Shown: positions 45,255-53,434 of the stretch, in pieces
Numbering within the stretch: the first letter of the stretch is position 1
How the letters are laid out: each line of letters starts with the position of its first letter
NCBI GenBank assembly: GCA_050633885.1
Contig: JBOEHK010000005.1
Coordinates: forward strand, 248,001-312,000
Source of the DNA: JAWSVE01 sp050633885
Lineage (GTDB): Bacteria > Pseudomonadota > Gammaproteobacteria > Pseudomonadales > Cellvibrionaceae
Reading direction: 5' to 3'
DNA length: 64,000 bases
Notes under the pieces: generated by a model
Seen by the model: the letters and a program-made list of their open reading frames with translations, nothing else
What the model was told of the DNA's origin: nothing
The model's database searches: none
Made by a program: the position numbers and the translations under genes

Positions 45255-46226
45255 TCAGTTATTGGGGACTTCAGCATCACACCGTGTTTGCAGTCCGCTC
45301 GCATCGAGCTGATGCTCGACCCGAGTCACAACCCACTCGCCGTTAACCGGGTCACGAATGCCGCTGACTCGCAGCTTGCCTTCTGCTTGAACAAATGGAT
45401 TTCCAAGTAGCGTTAGTGACAAGGTAGCGGTTCCTCGCATCAAGCTTTTCAGCTTGGCACTAGCAGCTGCCGTTGCCTGTTGAGCATTGCTGTAGGTATG
45501 ACGTATCGAAAAGACAGGCTCACCATCACCAACGATGATGCTCTGCTTTACGGCATTATTCGCATCGTGCCAGAAGGCTTTTACCGCTGAATATTTGCCA
45601 CGCTCTGCCTGAGTAAATCGATGGCGTTGTATATGAGAGGGCAACACATCTAAAGTCTTTATTGCTTGCCCTGTGGCTGAACGGGCTTCGCCTTTTGGTA
45701 CGAAAATCAAGTTACCAGCTACGGGTTTAGCAACGGCACCGTGTTCACGTGCAAGCCGTGTTAATAGGTGTAAATCAGATTCATCGGTTTGATCTAAATG
45801 TTCCAATGAAATCCCATCTAAGGTCTCGGCGATTTTCGGTTCTAGCTCATGCTCTGCCGCAATCGTTCGCACCAAGTCACCCAAGCTGAGGTTATCCCAA
45901 CTGCGTGATTTAGGCGCTTTCAATGACGCTCTCATATCGGCAGCTTTCGCTCGAATCGTCAGTGTTTGAGGTGGCCCGGCATGTTCAACCTCATCAACGG
46001 TATAAACACCCATGGCGACGAGATTTTCTTTGGTGTAGCCCAGCGACACGACCAGTTCTGCACCATGGGTAGGCCATTCAATAACGGCATCTCGATCATC
46101 CAGCAGGATCTCCAAAGCGTCGGATTGGGTACCAGATTCATCGGTGAGTCGAAGGGATAACAAACGATCGCGAATCACCTCTGTAATATCTTGCGCATCA
46201 GCAATGATTCGAAAGTCAGGCTGCAC
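45255..46226 (-). CDS. P2 gpD-like late control / tail hub protein
   Basis: 323 aa with a GTG start preceded by GGAG. Landmarks of the gpD family are PDFRIIADAQDITEVIRDRLLSLRLTDE near the N-terminus, DRDAVIEWPTHGAELVVSLGY, LLTRLAREHGAVAKPV and the C-terminal GEWVVTRVEHQLDASGLQTRCDAE. These proteins sit at the tail tip (gp27-like hub) and despite their name are structural. It ends the U-X-D block. Confidence 0.93.
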   Translation of the reverse strand: MQPDFRIIADAQDITEVIRDRLLSLRLTDESGTQSDALEILLDDRDAVIEWPTHGAELVVSLGYTKENLVAMGVYTVDEVEHAGPPQTLTIRAKAADMRASLKAPKSRSWDNLSLGDLVRTIAAEHELEPKIAETLDGISLEHLDQTDESDLHLLTRLAREHGAVAKPVAGNLIFVPKGEARSATGQAIKTLDVLPSHIQRHRFTQAERGKYSAVKAFWHDANNAVKQSIIVGDGEPVFSIRHTYSNAQQATAAASAKLKSLMRGTATLSLTLLGNPFVQAEGKLRVSGIRDPVNGEWVVTRVEHQLDASGLQTRCDAEVPNN

Positions 46227-46252
46227 ATTTCACTCCACATTAAATTTTCCAC

Positions 46253-46468
46253 TCAATCCCAAAGACGCACACGATCGATTTGCCCCTGTCGTTTTAATTC
46301 AGGTAAGGCAATGATCACTCCTGACTCATACACTGAGCCAAGCGCAGCTAAGCCGGGGTTGTGCTTCAACACTGCCTCAACGGCCTCGCTCGAATACCCG
46401 TAGTATTCAAGGCAAATGCGATCAAGCATGTCGCCTTGTCGAGTCCGATACTTCGCAGCCGTATTCAT
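46253..46468 (-). CDS. P2 gpX-like tail protein with LysM-type fold
   Basis: A 71-aa protein whose sequence YRTRQGDMLDRICLEYYGYSSEAVEAVLKHNPGLA is the gpX/LysM signature. It overlaps gpU upstream (ATGA) and precedes gpD. It is thought to help assemble the tail or baseplate. Confidence 0.9.
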   Translation of the reverse strand: MNTAAKYRTRQGDMLDRICLEYYGYSSEAVEAVLKHNPGLAALGSVYESGVIIALPELKRQGQIDRVRLWD

Positions 46469-46860
46469 CGGATATCATCTCCATAGCGAGAAAGGCTCAG
46501 TTGAAACGTCTGCTTGAGTGGTTGCCCGTTTGGCTGAAAAACCGTTTGGCCTTCGCTGATCTGTTTGATGACCCATTGCCCCCAGACAAAACCAAGCCCA
46601 TCAACCAACACAAGTGGCGAGCCTTTGCTGGCCTCAGTGCGCATGGTTTCCACTTGAGTTAAGCCGCCGCGAAAATGCGGGTAAATGAGCCCGTTCAATT
46701 CAATGGTTTCTTCCCCTGGTCCAATAAATTGCAAAGCAGGTCTGCGCAGCAATCGCTCTTGCGACTGCCAGCGATATGTTTGGCTTCGCTTAAAGTCTTG
46801 GTAGGCGGCGGTATCTAAAGAAAAGCGAAAAGCCCCCAACGCCATCATGGTTTCGTTCAT
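46465..46860 (-). CDS. P2 gpU-like tail protein
   Basis: 131 aa from the ATG at 46860, preceded by AAGGA at 5 nt; a TTG frame 27 nt upstream would run into the promoter of the divergent gene. MMALGAFRFSLDTAAYQDFKRSQTYRW and WVIKQISEGQTVFQPNGQPLKQTF are typical. It probably caps or completes the tail tube. Confidence 0.92.
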   Translation of the reverse strand: MNETMMALGAFRFSLDTAAYQDFKRSQTYRWQSQERLLRRPALQFIGPGEETIELNGLIYPHFRGGLTQVETMRTEASKGSPLVLVDGLGFVWGQWVIKQISEGQTVFQPNGQPLKQTFQLSLSRYGDDIR

Positions 46861-46872
46861 AACTGTCCTTGG

Positions 46873-46902
46873 TTGAATTTTGCTCAACTGACCGCATATA
46901 CC
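46873..46902 (+). promoter_or_regulatory. Candidate sigma-70 promoter of the antisense small gene
   Basis: TTGAAT (46873-46878) and TATACC (46897-46902) with an 18-nt spacer lie 34 nt before the 82-aa gene, which needs its own promoter because every neighbour runs the other way. Confidence 0.4.
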
Positions 46903-46935
46903 TCTTATTGATCAGCTAATTGAGAAGGGATAAAT

Positions 46936-47184
46936 ATGGCTAAGAACAACAAACAAACATCTTCAAAAGTTGCGTCTCAAGCAGCAAAAACTTTGAATGA
47001 TAAGAACGCATCAAAAACAGCTAAGAAGCTTGCAGCCTCTGCGCTCTCACAGTCCGGTAATAAAAAACAGACTGGTGCCGAACTAGAGGATCTAGCTTCT
47101 ACCGTCCTTAGTAGTGACAAGTATTCAAAAGACACAAAAGAATTGGCCGGGTCTGTCCTCTCCCAATCAAACAAAAAACGGTAG
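46936..47184 (+). CDS. Moron-like small Lys/Ser-rich protein with internal duplication
   Basis: 82 aa, ATG preceded by GAAGGGA. The gene is the only plus-strand gene in the prophage part of the window and sits between the gpU and tape-measure genes, the hallmark of a phage moron. The protein is helical, basic, without membrane segments, and consists of two similar halves: ASQAAKTLNDKNASKTAKKL...ALSQSGNKK and LASTVLSSDKYSKDTKELAGSVLSQSNKK. I recall similar small proteins in other proteobacterial mobile DNA but cannot name a family or function. It would be expressed from the lysogen. Confidence 0.75.
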   Translation: MAKNNKQTSSKVASQAAKTLNDKNASKTAKKLAASALSQSGNKKQTGAELEDLASTVLSSDKYSKDTKELAGSVLSQSNKKR

Positions 47185-47189
47185 TAGTG

Positions 47190-49499
47190 TTAATCAAAAA
47201 GTGCACCTCGACGCTCGCTGGCAGCTCTTGCTTCACGTTGCTCTAAGGCGCGTTGTACTTCTCCGGCAATCGCCCGTTCATCCATGCCTGGTGCAGCATG
47301 AATTGTGATGGGCGCATCAATAGCGACACTGTTTTGCTGATAATTTGCAGGGGAAACCGCTTCGATTCTGGGAGTGATTTCATTGCTACCATCAGGTAAT
47401 GCCATCACTGGCTGAGCGGCCAAAACACTACCAACCGCTGCAGTCGTGACAGTACGTTTCCGCCTGCCACTGCTAGAATTTGGAGACTGGGACTCGTCAT
47501 CATCAAACCAGCCAGCCACGGCATCCCAAGCAGCACCGAGCAACTGAAAGGGTTTAGCGAGCAAGTCCAACTTACCCAAAAGCCAATCCACAGCGCCGCT
47601 GGTGATTTCTTTTACGCCATCCCAAAGGCCAGAGAAAAACTCGCCAATAGGCTCCCAATGCTGAAACAGTAGATAAGCGGCACCAGCAAGTGCAGCAATA
47701 CCCGCGACAATTAGACCAATGGGGTTGGCAGTCATGGCAATATTAAGCGCCCACTGAGCCGCCGTGACGATCCCCATGCGCACTGCACTTAATGCGGAAA
47801 GCACATTCATCCGCGCCATACCCAACTGCGCTAGAGCTAAACCAGCACTTAAGGTTCGGTAGGCGGTCATCAACGAAAGCACACCGCCTTTGAGAAAGGT
47901 AAAGGCGTAAGCACCTGCAATGGCAGAAACCTTTATGGCCACCAAACCCACGGTTGCACCCACAATCACTTTCGTGAGCATGGGGTATTCTTGTGCGGCA
48001 CCAGACACCCAACTGGCCATGCCCGCAAACAGTTCAGCGCCTGCAGCAATGGTTGGTAGCAATAAACTACCGACACTAATGGCCACGCTCTCTAGCGCAC
48101 TGCCCAGTCGTTTGAGGCTACCAGAGGTAGTTGCACTCATTTTCTGAGCCATGGCATCAGCCGTACCCTGCGCTTTTTGCAGTTGTTGAATGTAGCTATC
48201 CAGCGCGCCGGTTCCAGCTTGCTTCAGTAGCTCGGTCATACCGGCCGAAGCTTCTTCACCGAAGATTTGTTTGATTGCTTCGGCTCGCTCAGCCGATCCC
48301 AATCCCTCTGTCGCTTGTGCTAGCTCCTGTAATAACTCTGGAACCGAGCGCAAATTACCATCAAGGTCTTTGACCTCAACACCCAGTGTCGCTAAGGCAT
48401 CAGCCGCCTTTTTAGGTGGTGCCGATAACCTGAGGAACGCAGCCCTTAATGCGGTACCTGCCATACTGCCTTGGATACCCACATTGCCAAGCAAACCTGC
48501 CATCGCGGCAACTTCTTCGATGCTGGCACCTGCGCTACTGGCAACCGGTGCCGCGTACTTCAGGGTGTCCCCCAACATCTGTAAGGTAGTGTTCGATGTG
48601 GTAAAGGTCGCCGCCAATACATCACCAACACGATTCATATCCTGGGCTTGTAGAGAGAAGCCGCTCAAAATATTGGAAGCGATATCGGCGGTATCAGCCA
48701 ATTCGCTACCTGCGGCTTGAGCCAGATTCAACATGCCAGGCGTTGCCGCAACAATCTGATTGGTATTGAAGCCTGCCATCCCCAAGAAGGTCATTGCTGA
48801 TGCCGCTTCAGATGCTGAGAACTGAGTTGTCTCACCCAAGCTTCGTGCAGTCTGCTCAAGGCTTTTTAGAGACTCATCGCTAGATCGAGTAATGGCTCCC
48901 AATCTTGCGATGGATTGCTCAAAGTTCACTGCAATACTCACCGGTGCTGCAACACTGGCACCTAAAGCAACTACATCGAATAGTTGACCACGCAAATCCG
49001 CTCGACGTGACTTGTTGGCTTCTTGAGCCTGCATGGCTTGATTCAGCCTGCGATACTTCTGACTTAAACGATCGAGTGATGCACCAAGGCGAGTGTTTTC
49101 ACGCGATAGCGCTCGCGCAGAGACACCAGCCTGTTGAAGCTCTCGTCGACTACGTTGAAGTCGGTCACGCTGCTTGGCCAGCTCTGCAGATAAGCGCTGA
49201 GTTTTTTGCTTAGCTGCTTCAAAGGATTGCGTCAGTTGTTTTGACGGTTGCTCGGTTGAGGCCACCTCGCGACGTAAACGAGAAAGCTCTCGACTTGCCG
49301 CTTCGTAAGCAACTCGCGCTTTGCCCACATTGGCCTCCCCCAACTCGACTTTACGAATCGCACTCTGCTGATTCTTCAGACGATTAATGGATGTACCTAA
49401 CTGGTTTAACTGCGCTTGCGAACCACGAACAGATGTCCGAAAGCTCTGGCCTATAGAGGCACCAATTTGAAGTGCCAACTTAAATGACGAGTTAGCCAT
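47190..49499 (-). CDS. Phage tail tape measure protein (TP901 family)
   Basis: Sets tail length and is ejected during DNA entry. The 769 aa begin with ANSSFKLALQIGASIGQSF, continue into coiled-coil (about 30-165), then the TP901 core with MTFLGMAGFNTNQIVAATPGMLNLA and GASIEEVAAMAGLLGNVGIQGSMAGTAL, hydrophobic segments around 500-620, and a Ser/Arg-rich C-terminus. P2 gpT is somewhat longer (about 815 aa), so tails should be of similar length. Confidence 0.95.
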   Translation of the reverse strand: MANSSFKLALQIGASIGQSFRTSVRGSQAQLNQLGTSINRLKNQQSAIRKVELGEANVGKARVAYEAASRELSRLRREVASTEQPSKQLTQSFEAAKQKTQRLSAELAKQRDRLQRSRRELQQAGVSARALSRENTRLGASLDRLSQKYRRLNQAMQAQEANKSRRADLRGQLFDVVALGASVAAPVSIAVNFEQSIARLGAITRSSDESLKSLEQTARSLGETTQFSASEAASAMTFLGMAGFNTNQIVAATPGMLNLAQAAGSELADTADIASNILSGFSLQAQDMNRVGDVLAATFTTSNTTLQMLGDTLKYAAPVASSAGASIEEVAAMAGLLGNVGIQGSMAGTALRAAFLRLSAPPKKAADALATLGVEVKDLDGNLRSVPELLQELAQATEGLGSAERAEAIKQIFGEEASAGMTELLKQAGTGALDSYIQQLQKAQGTADAMAQKMSATTSGSLKRLGSALESVAISVGSLLLPTIAAGAELFAGMASWVSGAAQEYPMLTKVIVGATVGLVAIKVSAIAGAYAFTFLKGGVLSLMTAYRTLSAGLALAQLGMARMNVLSALSAVRMGIVTAAQWALNIAMTANPIGLIVAGIAALAGAAYLLFQHWEPIGEFFSGLWDGVKEITSGAVDWLLGKLDLLAKPFQLLGAAWDAVAGWFDDDESQSPNSSSGRRKRTVTTAAVGSVLAAQPVMALPDGSNEITPRIEAVSPANYQQNSVAIDAPITIHAAPGMDERAIAGEVQRALEQREARAASERRGALFD

Positions 49500-49536
49500 T
49501 GAGACACTCCTTAATAAGACATTGGAGCTAATACCA

Positions 49537-49677
49537 TTAAAGCAAAGGCCGTTTTGGCAATACGTCGAGCCAAGCCATTAATTCATGGCCATCAAGCTCC
49601 AACAGTTCAGATAATTGCCAGCCGGTATGGCTAGCCAAGGCGATCAAAGCTCTGCGAGCATCACGAGGGTTTAAGAC
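49537..49677 (-). CDS. gpE' extension reached by -1 frameshift
   Basis: After the slippery heptamer TTTTTTG (minus strand, 49677-49683) the -1 frame reads VLNPRDARRALIALASHTGW and continues through LLELDGHELMAWLDVLPK to a TAA at 49537-49539, 47 codons including the stop. In P2 and relatives the E gene is translated both alone and as E+E' by exactly this device, on a TTTTTTG site. The fusion here would be about 126 aa. The extension has no start codon of its own. Confidence 0.85.
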   Translation of the reverse strand, partial: VLNPRDARRALIALASHTGWQLSELLELDGHELMAWLDVLPKRPLL

Positions 49678-49916
49678 AAAAAATCCTGATAGGCCTTTTG
49701 CAGTTTTGCGTAATCGGCCATGTCTAGCTCCAACAAATTATCGGGCGATAACTCACTCAAATTAGCAAAGAGCTGGATTTCTTTTTCAGCGTCGTTATCC
49801 ACGCTTTTTTCGACACTGAGCATGTCGCGAACCTTGGGTCTGCGCAGGTGAATAACTCCGACCTTCGCACCATCAATTTCTATCGAGTGCGTTAATTCAA
49901 TTTTTACCTTGCTCAT
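49671..49916 (-). CDS. P2 gpE-like tail assembly chaperone
   Basis: 81 aa in the zero frame: IEIDGAKVGVIHLRRPKVRDMLSVEK and a helical C-terminus ending QDFLS-stop. It coats the tape measure during tail assembly. Four-base overlap (ATGA) couples it to the preceding gene. The slippery TTTTTTG sits at the second and third codons before the stop, one codon before it ends. Confidence 0.9.
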   Translation of the reverse strand: MSKVKIELTHSIEIDGAKVGVIHLRRPKVRDMLSVEKSVDNDAEKEIQLFANLSELSPDNLLELDMADYAKLQKAYQDFLS

Positions 49917-50155
49917 GATTTTTCAGCCTCGCTGTCTTTGGTTGTTTCGGCAGTCTCTGTCGACTGGCTGGCCTTTAACGCGGTATTTTCTTTTACCAGT
50001 TCAGCAATCCGGTCGGCAGCGGCTTTATCTGGAGTGATAAAACCACCATTGCGAAGCGGCCTTGCTTGCGACTCGGTCAGAGACAGCTGATCACCTAGCG
50101 TGACTTTCTTTCGGGCATGCGTAGAGGGTTTAATTACATAGTACGTTGCAGTCAT
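49913..50155 (-). CDS. Small phage protein between tube and chaperone genes
   Basis: 80 aa: a short beta-like start (YYVIKPSTHARKKVTLGDQL), a LTESQARPLRNGGFI motif similar to the FluMu-type N-terminal domain seen in another gene of this prophage (58194-58538), then a helix and a charged Thr/Glu/Lys tail. It is coupled to gpE. Role unknown; possibly a tail or head accessory protein. Confidence 0.6.
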   Translation of the reverse strand: MTATYYVIKPSTHARKKVTLGDQLSLTESQARPLRNGGFITPDKAAADRIAELVKENTALKASQSTETAETTKDSEAEKS

Positions 50156-50164
50156 AGCGGCCTC

Positions 50165-50668
50165 TTATAAACCTAATGCGCTGCGCGTAGCAGCCAGTTG
50201 ATCAACTCCACCGATGGTGCGAACCATATTGGGAATATCGATTTCATGGAGAACGTCACCACCGTGTGTCAGCTTGTAGTAACGCAAAGACAAGCTGACT
50301 TTGAGCGTGGTTTTATCTCCTGGCTTCCAATTACCAGGATCCATTTCTCGGACGATGCCTTGCAGGTTTACGACCACTGGCGTTTGTGTGCCATCATCGG
50401 AAACCACCGCGCCACGAATGGTCAGTGGTGTCAGTTGGCCGGGCGCTAGACCGAATAACTTGAGTACGTTTTTATCGAAGCGGGTCAGTGTGAATTCACT
50501 TTCAAGCTTCTCCATCCCCATCTCAACTTCAATGGGCGCGTCCATACCACCGTTTCTGAACTCTTCTGTTTTAAGCGCGAGCTTCGGTAATGTCAGTTCT
50601 TCAACATTGCCAGCATAGCCACGCCCATCTACAAAGAGCGCCATGTTTTTTAAAATATCATCAAGCAT
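50165..50668 (-). CDS. Major tail tube protein (P2 FII-like)
   Basis: 167 aa polymerising into the inner tube of the contractile tail. Motifs: ALFVDGRGYAGNVEELTLPKL, EMGMEKLESEFTLTRFD, VVVNLQGIVREMDPGNWKPG and LRYYKLTHGGDVLHEIDIPN, all characteristic. It follows the sheath gene as in P2. Confidence 0.96.
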   Translation of the reverse strand: MLDDILKNMALFVDGRGYAGNVEELTLPKLALKTEEFRNGGMDAPIEVEMGMEKLESEFTLTRFDKNVLKLFGLAPGQLTPLTIRGAVVSDDGTQTPVVVNLQGIVREMDPGNWKPGDKTTLKVSLSLRYYKLTHGGDVLHEIDIPNMVRTIGGVDQLAATRSALGL

Positions 50669-50679
50669 ACTTCGCTCCT

Positions 50680-51915
50680 TTAGGCGGCATCAGGCAGTAC
50701 TTCAACCAGATAGTCATTGACCAAATGGCTTCGAAAGGTAATGTGCTCGGCTGGATAAGGCGGCGTAAAATCAAAGTCGATATACACCTTGCCTTGGGAA
50801 ATTTGATCAGGCGTATTCAACTCCGGATCAGCCCATGCGCGACCGTTAATAATCGCGCCTACTGTTTGCAGGTGACGCAAATAAGCGTTCACGCCTTCGA
50901 GCACGTCCTCGATATAGGTCTTCGTTATATTCCGATCCACCGCCCACATATGCGCTCGCAGTAACGATTCATTTATCATGTCGGCGGTTCGTCGAACACT
51001 TAAAAATGCCCACTTCGGATCAGCGCTACAACTGCGATTACCCCAGAGTCGAAATCCATCTTTCTGGATAATGGTGGCCACTTCATTTTCATTTAAGAAA
51101 TTGGCGCGTGCGTTGACATCACCTAATGCAAAATCAACACTTCGAGCAGTACCCATCAAACCGCGAATTTCACGATTTGAGGGAGACCACCAGAAGCCGC
51201 GCTCTGCATCTGATTTAGCAATCAATCCTGCAACTCGGGCACTGGCTGGGCGCACGATTTCGACGTTGTCTTCGGCATCCCAAACGCGAACCCAAGGATC
51301 AACTAGATACAATCTTGGGCTACCAAACATTTGTCGGTAATCGATGGCTTCTTCATCGTTGTAATTCGGGCCATCGGCAATCACAACGGCTCGGAGTCGT
51401 TCAGCGACAGACAGAAGTTCGTTTGCTACGGCTGGGTGATGACTAAACTCAGGCGCGATTAAAATACGGGGCGTGACATGCACTTCGCTTTCGGCAGCGA
51501 GGAATGCCTGGATACCAAGATACTGACCGGTTTCATCGTCGATGCCTCCGATGACCTGGCTGATGTTTGGAAACCAAGGGCCTGCCATTGCCAAACGAGG
51601 ACCGTCTTCTTCGATAAGCGAGGGCCATTCCTCATCTTCACCAAACCAGTCTGGCACACGGATCAGAACGATCATCGCTCCCGTTTGATCGAAGATATCG
51701 TCAATGGCTGCTGGCAAGGTACCGGTTCGTCCCAAACCTGCCGCTTCACTGCGTTTACCCGCAATTAAAATGGGCGTGTGATAAGGGAACCGATCTTCGT
51801 CTGCATCAGGCGCAGTGCCGATCAAACCAATGACCGATGAGCGAACCGTTTTTATTGGGCGTGGACCAGAGTCGATTTCAACGACTTCCACGCCATGGAG
51901 AAATTGTTCAGGCAT
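50680..51915 (-). CDS. Tail sheath protein (P2 FI-like)
   Basis: 411-aa contractile sheath. The N-terminus FLHGVEVVEIDSGPRPIKTVRSSVIGLIGTAPDAD, the central RILIAPEFSHHP and YLVDPWVRVWD, and the C-terminal VYIDFDFTPPYPAEHITF match the family. It proves that the particle is a myovirus. It is preceded by two oxygenase-fold accessory genes rather than directly by tail-fibre genes. Confidence 0.97.
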   Translation of the reverse strand: MPEQFLHGVEVVEIDSGPRPIKTVRSSVIGLIGTAPDADEDRFPYHTPILIAGKRSEAAGLGRTGTLPAAIDDIFDQTGAMIVLIRVPDWFGEDEEWPSLIEEDGPRLAMAGPWFPNISQVIGGIDDETGQYLGIQAFLAAESEVHVTPRILIAPEFSHHPAVANELLSVAERLRAVVIADGPNYNDEEAIDYRQMFGSPRLYLVDPWVRVWDAEDNVEIVRPASARVAGLIAKSDAERGFWWSPSNREIRGLMGTARSVDFALGDVNARANFLNENEVATIIQKDGFRLWGNRSCSADPKWAFLSVRRTADMINESLLRAHMWAVDRNITKTYIEDVLEGVNAYLRHLQTVGAIINGRAWADPELNTPDQISQGKVYIDFDFTPPYPAEHITFRSHLVNDYLVEVLPDAA

Positions 51916-52411
51916 TTGGCTTCACCTCAATATGATGTAAAAACAGGAAACAGAGGTACCAATCATCCTGCTGAGTGACAGGTACTTGATGTTCGTTGGC
52001 CAAAGAAAAGAAGTATGCATCTCCGGCCTTGTTGGTTAGCGGTTTGGCTTTGCCTGAATCCCACAATTCAAATACACCGCCATCTTTAAGCGGTATGGAA
52101 AGACAGTTAAATAGTGGTTTGGCTGCTTGATATCGATCCAATTGCCCCCCTTTGGGAAAGTGGAGTAACCAGGCCTCATTGGCATTTCCTCGAAGCTCGG
52201 CTGGAAGCGAAGCATCCACCATAGTTTTAAGGGAATCCGGCATATGCCAGTATTTGAGAAACTGGTATTCGGAAAGCACGTCATTGCCGCTGGCTCCCAT
52301 TCGCCTTAATACGCCTTGGCTTGCTTTAAACAAACCGATGTTTTCCTGAGCTGCAGACAATAGCTGTCCGCACTGCTCATGACTGAGCAGTGATGTGAAT
52401 GTTTGATGCAT
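51908..52411 (-). CDS. Degenerate 2OG-oxygenase-fold phage protein
   Basis: 167 aa. The second half shows a double-stranded beta-helix pattern like its neighbour: WLLHFPKGGQLDRYQ, LFNCLSIPLKDGGVFELWD, GDAYFFSLANEHQVPV and WYLCFLFLHH. At the positions expected for the iron ligands, HxD reads Gln90-x-Asp92, the distal His141 remains, and the 2-oxoglutarate Arg is Trp. It is therefore probably not a normal dioxygenase and may be a structural or carbohydrate-binding relative. It overlaps the sheath gene by 8 nt. Confidence 0.5.
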   Translation of the reverse strand: MHQTFTSLLSHEQCGQLLSAAQENIGLFKASQGVLRRMGASGNDVLSEYQFLKYWHMPDSLKTMVDASLPAELRGNANEAWLLHFPKGGQLDRYQAAKPLFNCLSIPLKDGGVFELWDSGKAKPLTNKAGDAYFFSLANEHQVPVTQQDDWYLCFLFLHHIEVKPNA

Positions 52412-52415
52412 GGGT

Positions 52416-52901
52416 TTACCTGTATAGAAAGACGATGACGTATCGTTCGGAATGCGTTGGTGGCACTGCGTGGATTAAATCGACCTGATCAAAGCGAATA
52501 ACTTGCCCAACTTCATCAGGAATTTGTTCTGGCTTACTTAAGTCATTCCCGTGATACCACTCAAAGCAACCGCTGCCCGACTGTAAGCACAACAATGCAA
52601 CCGCCAAATACCCCTCATTATCGATGTGCGGAGGCATACCGCCTTGCGTAGGTGTTTTGTTTACAACCCAGTCTTCCAAGTCATAGCCAAAGAAATTAGG
52701 CGCAGTGTCATCAATTAACTGACGTATTTCCTGAGGGACAGATTCACGGCCACAAGAGAAATAGTGACCGACCTCTCCGTTAAGACCAACATTCGGTTTA
52801 TGGCTTCTACGATCACGCCAATAGGCGGTATCAAGCGCGATTAATTGAGCTCTGATGTTGGCAGCAACATTTGACTCTAGGTGCTGACATCGAGACATCA
52901 T
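52416..52901 (-). CDS. 2OG-Fe(II) oxygenase-like phage protein
   Basis: 161 aa. The HxD...H...R set of 2-oxoglutarate/iron oxygenases is visible: His92 and Asp94 in PPHIDNEGYLA, His144 in DLIHAVPP and Arg153 in SERYVIVF, with the intervening strand GSGCFEWYHG. Such genes occur near tail fibre genes of several phages, where the substrate is unknown; modification of the fibre, of DNA or of a host component are all possible. It overlaps both neighbours or abuts them closely, so it belongs to the late operon. Confidence 0.7.
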   Translation of the reverse strand: MMSRCQHLESNVAANIRAQLIALDTAYWRDRRSHKPNVGLNGEVGHYFSCGRESVPQEIRQLIDDTAPNFFGYDLEDWVVNKTPTQGGMPPHIDNEGYLAVALLCLQSGSGCFEWYHGNDLSKPEQIPDEVGQVIRFDQVDLIHAVPPTHSERYVIVFLYR

Positions 52902-53431
52902 TGCGGTGTTCCTGGGTGCGCTTCACGGCCCAGAACCTCATGTAAGCCACCCTCAAGCTGGGCGTTCAATACCTCACGCTCTTTGGCTTTATCTCGATAC
53001 TCATATCCATCTTGAGCGGCGTATGCCAGCTTGTATCGCTCATTATTCGACACAATTGAATCAATATATTGGCGCATAGAGCGATACTCACTCAGCAATG
53101 ATTCATCAATCGTTGAAGCTTCGATAAGTTTGTCGAGCACGCCATAAACCACATTTAGCTGATGATAGTAACGGTACTCTCGAAAGATTTTATCCTGGCA
53201 ATCGGCGTCTAATTCCGTCTCAGTAATGACTGTTTTTTGCTGCCCTAACGGGACTACGGCACCATCGGCAAAATTGCCTTGCCACACCTCAGTTTCTGGA
53301 TCCATGTCGACCGTTTTGTACTTGAAGTGAATATCGCAGCAGGCAGCCTCATCCAACTTCATGTCATCAGTGGCATAAGTAATACCGATGTATTCGTCAG
53401 TGAATTTATTAAATACGACTATGACGTTCAT
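52898..53431 (-). CDS. Protein in tail-fibre-assembly position, family unknown
   Basis: 177 aa, 3 nt after the fibre gene, where fibre chaperones usually lie. It begins VIVVFNKFTDEYIGITYATDD, has an acidic middle (MDPETEVWQGNF) and a helical C-terminal half with many Tyr and Arg (REYRYYHQLN, YEYRDKAKEREVLNAQLEGG). I do not recognise the family; fibre assembly is inferred from position only. Confidence 0.55.
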   Translation of the reverse strand: MNVIVVFNKFTDEYIGITYATDDMKLDEAACCDIHFKYKTVDMDPETEVWQGNFADGAVVPLGQQKTVITETELDADCQDKIFREYRYYHQLNVVYGVLDKLIEASTIDESLLSEYRSMRQYIDSIVSNNERYKLAYAAQDGYEYRDKAKEREVLNAQLEGGLHEVLGREAHPGTPQ

Positions 53432-53434
53432 GTA

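Noticed and set aside
48271..48720. 149-aa plus-strand frame inside the tape measure gene
   Set aside because: Antisense shadow; Ala/Ser-rich low-complexity translation typical of a reverse frame.
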